Shown: positions 60,826-64,000 of the stretch, one piece after another
How the letters are laid out: every line of letters starts with the position of its first letter
How positions within the stretch are numbered: the stretch's first letter is position 1
Source of the DNA: Burkholderia glumae LMG 2196 = ATCC 33617
GTDB taxonomy: Bacteria; Pseudomonadota; Gammaproteobacteria; Burkholderiales; Burkholderiaceae
Assembly (NCBI RefSeq): GCF_000960995.1
Contig: NZ_CP009434.1
Span: 1,426,001 to 1,490,000, forward strand
Length of the DNA stretch: 64,000 bases
Direction: 5' to 3'
Notes under the pieces: model-generated
Seen by the model: only the letters and a program-made list of their open reading frames with translations
Database searches by the model: none
What the model was told of the DNA's origin: nothing
Made by a program: the position numbers and the translations under genes

Positions 60826-61872
60826 TCAGGCCGTGCCGGTCTTGCGTGCGGCGCGGCGTGCCGCCGGTGCGCCGTTCGCCCGCGGTGCCGCATTCCCGTC
60901 CTTCTCTCTCGTGCCCGCCGCCGGCTGCCCGGGCGCACCGCCCGCATGCGCGGCGCCCAGGCATTCCTGGAACAGCAGCGCGGCCCGCGACGGCTGCGGC
61001 GAGCGCCGGTGCAGGCTGACGAACCGGCAGCGGTACTGGAAGCGGTGCGGCGCGACCGCCTGCATGCGGCCGGCGCGCTCGAAACTCTCGGCGTAGTGGT
61101 CGGGCAGGAAGCCGAGGAAGCAGCCCGAGAGGATCAGCGTGGCGATCGACTCCTGGTCCGAGGCCGTGGCGCTGCGCGTGAGCCTGGCGCGATGGGTGAG
61201 CTGCAGGTTCGGCGAATGGAAGCCGAGTCCGGCGAAGGCATGCTCGCGAATCCGCTCCCAGCCCAGCCGCCGGTGCGCGGCGCCGAACAGCGGGTGGCCG
61301 GCGCCGCAATAGAGCAGCATCCGCTCGTCGAACAGCGCGGTGTAGACGAGGCTGCCCGAGCTGCGGTGCTCGGGGATGATGCCGATCTGGTAGCTGCCGT
61401 CGATCACGCCGCGCTCGATCTCCTGGATCGAACCCACATGCAGGTTCAACCCCACGTCGGGGGCGGCCTGCGTGAAGCGGCGGATCGCGTCGGCGACGCG
61501 CGCGGCCGGATTGGTGGCGGTCTTGTCGAACATGGCGATCTGCAGCTCGCCGCCCATCCGGTCGTGAATGCCGTCCACGCGGCTGCGGAACGCCTCCAGC
61601 GACGCGAGCAGCCGCAGGGTTTCCTCGTAGACGGTCTGCCCCTCCGGCGTCAGCGTGAAGCCGGCGCGCCCGCGCCGGCACAGCACCAGGCCCAGCCGCG
61701 TTTCGAGGTCCTTCACGTGGCGGCTGATGGTCGAGATCCCGATATTGAGTTCCAGTTCGGCCGCGGCCATCCCGCCGCACTGCACGACCACCTTGAACAC
61801 GCGCAGCAGGCGCAGGTCCATGTCGCTGAGCTGGCCGAGCAGCGCGCGATGCTTGGAAGTTCTTACTTGCAT
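60826..61872 (-). CDS. LysR-family regulator of the divergent aminotransferase
   Basis: A 348-residue LysR regulator. The helix-turn-helix is offset by a 17-residue leader (MQVRTSKHRALLGQLSD), then MDLRLLRVFKVVVQCGGMAA and IGISTISRHVKDLETRLGLV. The GGMAAAELELNIGxSTISRH pattern is typical of a LysR group paired with omega-amino-acid transaminases. The C-terminal 40 residues are Pro/Ala/Arg-rich and beyond the usual length. It is divergent from the aminotransferase gene with only 58 bp between, so shared operator control is likely. Confidence 0.9.
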   Translation of the reverse strand: MQVRTSKHRALLGQLSDMDLRLLRVFKVVVQCGGMAAAELELNIGISTISRHVKDLETRLGLVLCRRGRAGFTLTPEGQTVYEETLRLLASLEAFRSRVDGIHDRMGGELQIAMFDKTATNPAARVADAIRRFTQAAPDVGLNLHVGSIQEIERGVIDGSYQIGIIPEHRSSGSLVYTALFDERMLLYCGAGHPLFGAAHRRLGWERIREHAFAGLGFHSPNLQLTHRARLTRSATASDQESIATLILSGCFLGFLPDHYAESFERAGRMQAVAPHRFQYRCRFVSLHRRSPQPSRAALLFQECLGAAHAGGAPGQPAAGTREKDGNAAPRANGAPAARRAARKTGTA

Positions 61873-61930
61873 GAATGCTCAAGTAAACATTGATATTGCG
61901 ATATTCAAAAGACTATCCGGCGCCCCAACA

Positions 61931-63328
61931 ATGCGCAACACACCGAACCACGAGGAGCGCGCCGCGCCTGCCGACATGACCGAACTGACCGCCCCCCCGC
62001 AAGCGGACGCGATCCGCACCGACGCCGCCTGGCTCGACGCCCACTGGATGCCGTTTACCGGCAATCGCCAGTTCAAGCAGGACCCGCGCATCATCGTGGA
62101 GGGCAAGGGCGCCTATTACACCGATGCGGCCGGCCGCAAGATCTTCGACGGCCTGTCGGGCCTCTGGTGCTGCGGCCTCGGCCACGGCCGCAGCGAGATC
62201 ACCGAGGCGGTCAGCCGCCAGATCGCGAAGCTCGACTACGCGCCGGGCTTCCAGTTCGGCCATCCGCAGTCGTTCGAGCTGGCGAACCGGATCAAGGCGC
62301 TGACGCCGGCCGGCCTCGACCACGTGTTCTTCACGAGTTCGGGCTCGGAGGCCGCCGATACCTCGCTGAAGATGGCCCGCGCCTATTGGCGCGCCAAGGG
62401 CAAGGGCACCAAGACGCGCCTGATCGGCCGCGAGAAGGGCTACCACGGCGTGAACTTCGGCGGCATCTCGGTGGGCGGGATCGGCGCGAACCGCAAGCTG
62501 TTCGGCCAGGGCGTGGACGCCGATTTCCTGCCGCACACGCAGCTCGCGCAGAACCGCTTCTCGCGCGGCCTGCCCGAGCACGGCGTCGAGCTGGCCGACC
62601 GGCTGCTCGACCTGATCGCGCTGCACGACGCGTCGAACATCGCCGCGGTGATCGTCGAGCCGTTCTCGGGCTCGGCCGGCGTGGTGGTGCCGCCCAAGGG
62701 CTACCTGAAGCGGCTGCGCGAGATCTGCACCGCGCACGACATCCTGCTGATCTTCGACGAGGTGATCACGGGCTTCGGCCGTGCCGGCGCGCTGACGGGC
62801 GCCGACGCGTTCGGCGTGATGCCGGACCTGCTCAACTTCGCCAAGCAGGTCACCAACGGCACGCAGCCGCTCGGCGGCGTGGTGGCGACGCGGGAGATCC
62901 ACGACACGTTCATGGCCGCGGGCGGCCCGGAATATCTGGTCGAGTTCCCGCACGGCTATACCTACTCGGCGCATCCGGTGGCCTGCGCGGCCGGCAACGC
63001 GGCGCTGGAACTGCTGCGCCGCGAGGACGGGGTGGGCCGCGTGCGTGCGCTCGCGCCGCATTTCGAGAACGCCGTCCACGGCCTGAAAGGCTTGCGCCAC
63101 GTGGCCGACATCCGCAACTTCGGCCTCGCCGCCGGCATCTCGATCGATCCGCTGCCGGGCGAGCCGGCGCGGCGTCCGTTCGAGATCGCGATGCGCTGCT
63201 GGGAGAAGGGCTTCTATGTGCGCTACGGCGGCGACACGATCCAGCTCGCGCCGCCGTTCATCGCCGAGCCGCGCGAGATCGACAGCCTGGTGGGCGCGCT
63301 GGCCGAGGCGCTGAACGCCACGGCCTGA
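61931..63328 (+). CDS. class III aminotransferase, omega-amino acid:pyruvate type
   Basis: A 465-residue fold-type I PLP enzyme; it probably moves the amino group of beta-alanine or another omega-amino acid to pyruvate. N-terminal WLDAHWMPFTGNRQFKQDPR is specific for this group; others are FFTSSGSEAADTSLKMARAY, the Asp of ILLIFDEVITGFGRAGALTG, and the PLP lysine K305 in FAKQVTNGTQPLGGVV. ATG 61976 (MTELTAPP) is a likely alternative start and matches relatives better in length. It is divergent from a LysR gene. Downstream is a 170-bp gap then a decayed gene. Confidence 0.92.
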   Translation: MRNTPNHEERAAPADMTELTAPPQADAIRTDAAWLDAHWMPFTGNRQFKQDPRIIVEGKGAYYTDAAGRKIFDGLSGLWCCGLGHGRSEITEAVSRQIAKLDYAPGFQFGHPQSFELANRIKALTPAGLDHVFFTSSGSEAADTSLKMARAYWRAKGKGTKTRLIGREKGYHGVNFGGISVGGIGANRKLFGQGVDADFLPHTQLAQNRFSRGLPEHGVELADRLLDLIALHDASNIAAVIVEPFSGSAGVVVPPKGYLKRLREICTAHDILLIFDEVITGFGRAGALTGADAFGVMPDLLNFAKQVTNGTQPLGGVVATREIHDTFMAAGGPEYLVEFPHGYTYSAHPVACAAGNAALELLRREDGVGRVRALAPHFENAVHGLKGLRHVADIRNFGLAAGISIDPLPGEPARRPFEIAMRCWEKGFYVRYGGDTIQLAPPFIAEPREIDSLVGALAEALNATA

Positions 63329-63499
63329 GCGAGCGCCGACGCTGATTGCCTGGCCCGGCGCTCCGCTCGAGCCGGGGCGCGATGGGCGGCGAGAACGCCG
63401 GCTTGCCGATCCGCTCGCACAAGCAGCCGCCGGCGGCCGTCGCCGCCGAGGATGCGCCGCTTCCCCAGCACCTTGCCAGCCTCGGCTCGAGGCTGGCGT
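63329..63499. other. gap between aminotransferase and gene fragment; no gene seen
   Basis: GC-rich. A minus-strand frame continuing here (SLEPRLARCWG, LARIAERDQRLNA, read through 63258-63584) has some protein-like composition and could be the true C-terminal end of the frameshifted gene next door, but I cannot decide. Confidence 0.3.
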
Positions 63500-63966
63500 T
63501 CAGGCGTTGATCGCGCTCGGCGATGCGCGCCAGCGGGCGCTCGGCGCGCGTGCGGCTTCGGGTTCGGCCCGCGTGCCGATGCACCGGGCCAGCCGCGGCA
63601 CCAGCTTGATGACGCTGGCCGCGGCGCCGATGTCGTTCGAGAGCGGATTGCCGGTTTCCGCAATTTCGCTCGGAAAATATTCGATGCGCCGGACGTCGTG
63701 AATGCCCGACTCAATCGGCTGCTCCAGATAGTATTCGGAAAATAATGCATTCGCCCCGGCAAAGATGATGCCGGGGCACGCGAGAATACGCTGCGCAGCG
63801 TCGATCCATGCGACGAAATATTCAGCATCGGCTGCAATCCGCGCTGCGTAGGCGGTACGGGATTTCCTCTTTGCCGCGTCAGCCGCAATCGTCCAAAACG
63901 CCTTGCCTTTTTGTCACTCGGATCTTGATCGCCTCTCCCGGGCGGTTGCTGAAAATCGGCGGGCAT
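63500..63966 (-). pseudogene. frameshifted gene of unknown family
   Basis: From ATG 63966 the protein starts MPADFQQPPGRGDQDPSDKK and then, at an A5 run (plus-strand T5, 63908-63912), the frame goes to Arg-rich shadow. A one-base shift there restores a convincing coding frame to the stop at 63500: KAFWTIAADAAKRKSRTAYA, ARIAADAEYFVAWIDAAQRI, LACPGIIFAGANALFSEYYL, EQPIESGIHDVRRIEYFPSE, IAETGNPLSNDIGAAASVIK. The region is AT-richer than most of the window. So the gene is disrupted, is phase-variable at the homopolymer, or has a base-call error. The family is not recognised. Confidence 0.5.
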
Positions 63967-64000
63967 GATGAGCCGGTGGCTGAATTCCGGCGGCTCGCCG

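Overview
The window is a very GC-rich bacterial chromosome segment. Protein identities, dense short intergenic gaps, GTG/ATGA-coupled starts and a large complement of LysR and MocR regulators all fit Burkholderia sensu lato, probably the gladioli/glumae/plantarii side (an inference from remembered family resemblance, not a database search). I see no rRNA, tRNA, CRISPR array, transposase or prophage gene, so this looks like ordinary chromosome with accessory metabolic islands.

Layout. 1-8.8 kb: a truncated YdeP-type molybdopterin oxidoreductase divergent from a MocR regulator, then a LysR gene divergent from a hydrolase / MHS-family permease / hydrolase operon, and a short CDF-type metal transporter. 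9-11 kb: a lipoprotein-type subtilase. 11.4-13.3 kb: an HpaI-like aldolase and a compact locus with two convergent small-RNA candidates either side of a 45-residue membrane microprotein. 13.5-21.3 kb: a TRAP transporter (dctPQM) operon, an Lrp regulator divergent from ACC deaminase (acdS), and gluconate/idonate-type dehydrogenases. 21.3-25 kb: LysR, ahpF and ahpC. 25.6-26.9 kb: a YecA/UPF0149 protein with a SEC-C zinc motif and an unknown gene.

27.5-38.7 kb holds the first notable system: two back-to-back versions of a module built from a circularly permuted ATP-grasp enzyme, an alpha-E helical protein and transglutaminase-fold proteins. One copy has the ATP-grasp and alpha-E parts as separate genes, the other as one fused gene, and one of three transglutaminases has Ser in place of the catalytic Cys. 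The module is predicted in the literature to make and process a peptide or amide-linked product, but the product is unknown. 39-47.3 kb: PhzF-family protein, topoisomerase IB coupled to a DJ-1/PfpI protein, BON-domain protein, hemolysin III, proline iminopeptidase, a repeat-bearing surface lipoprotein and a FUSC-type membrane protein.

47.5-54.8 kb holds the second notable system: a seven-gene minus-strand operon, joined almost throughout by 4-base ATGA overlaps. It encodes a CDP-alcohol phosphatidyltransferase, a 2OG-Fe(II) oxygenase, a multispan flippase-like protein, a nucleotidyltransferase, a PEP mutase fused to a second nucleotidyltransferase, phosphonopyruvate decarboxylase and a 2-aminoethylphosphonate transaminase. 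Read as a pathway it makes 2-aminoethylphosphonate (AEP), activates it with a nucleotide and transfers it to an alcohol acceptor: a predicted phosphonolipid or phosphonate-decorated envelope system. A clear intrinsic terminator closes the operon.

55-64 kb: a branched-chain amino-acid-type ABC binding protein, a methyltransferase, a LysR gene, an S9 peptidase, a LysR/omega-aminotransferase divergent pair, and a frameshifted gene fragment at the right edge.
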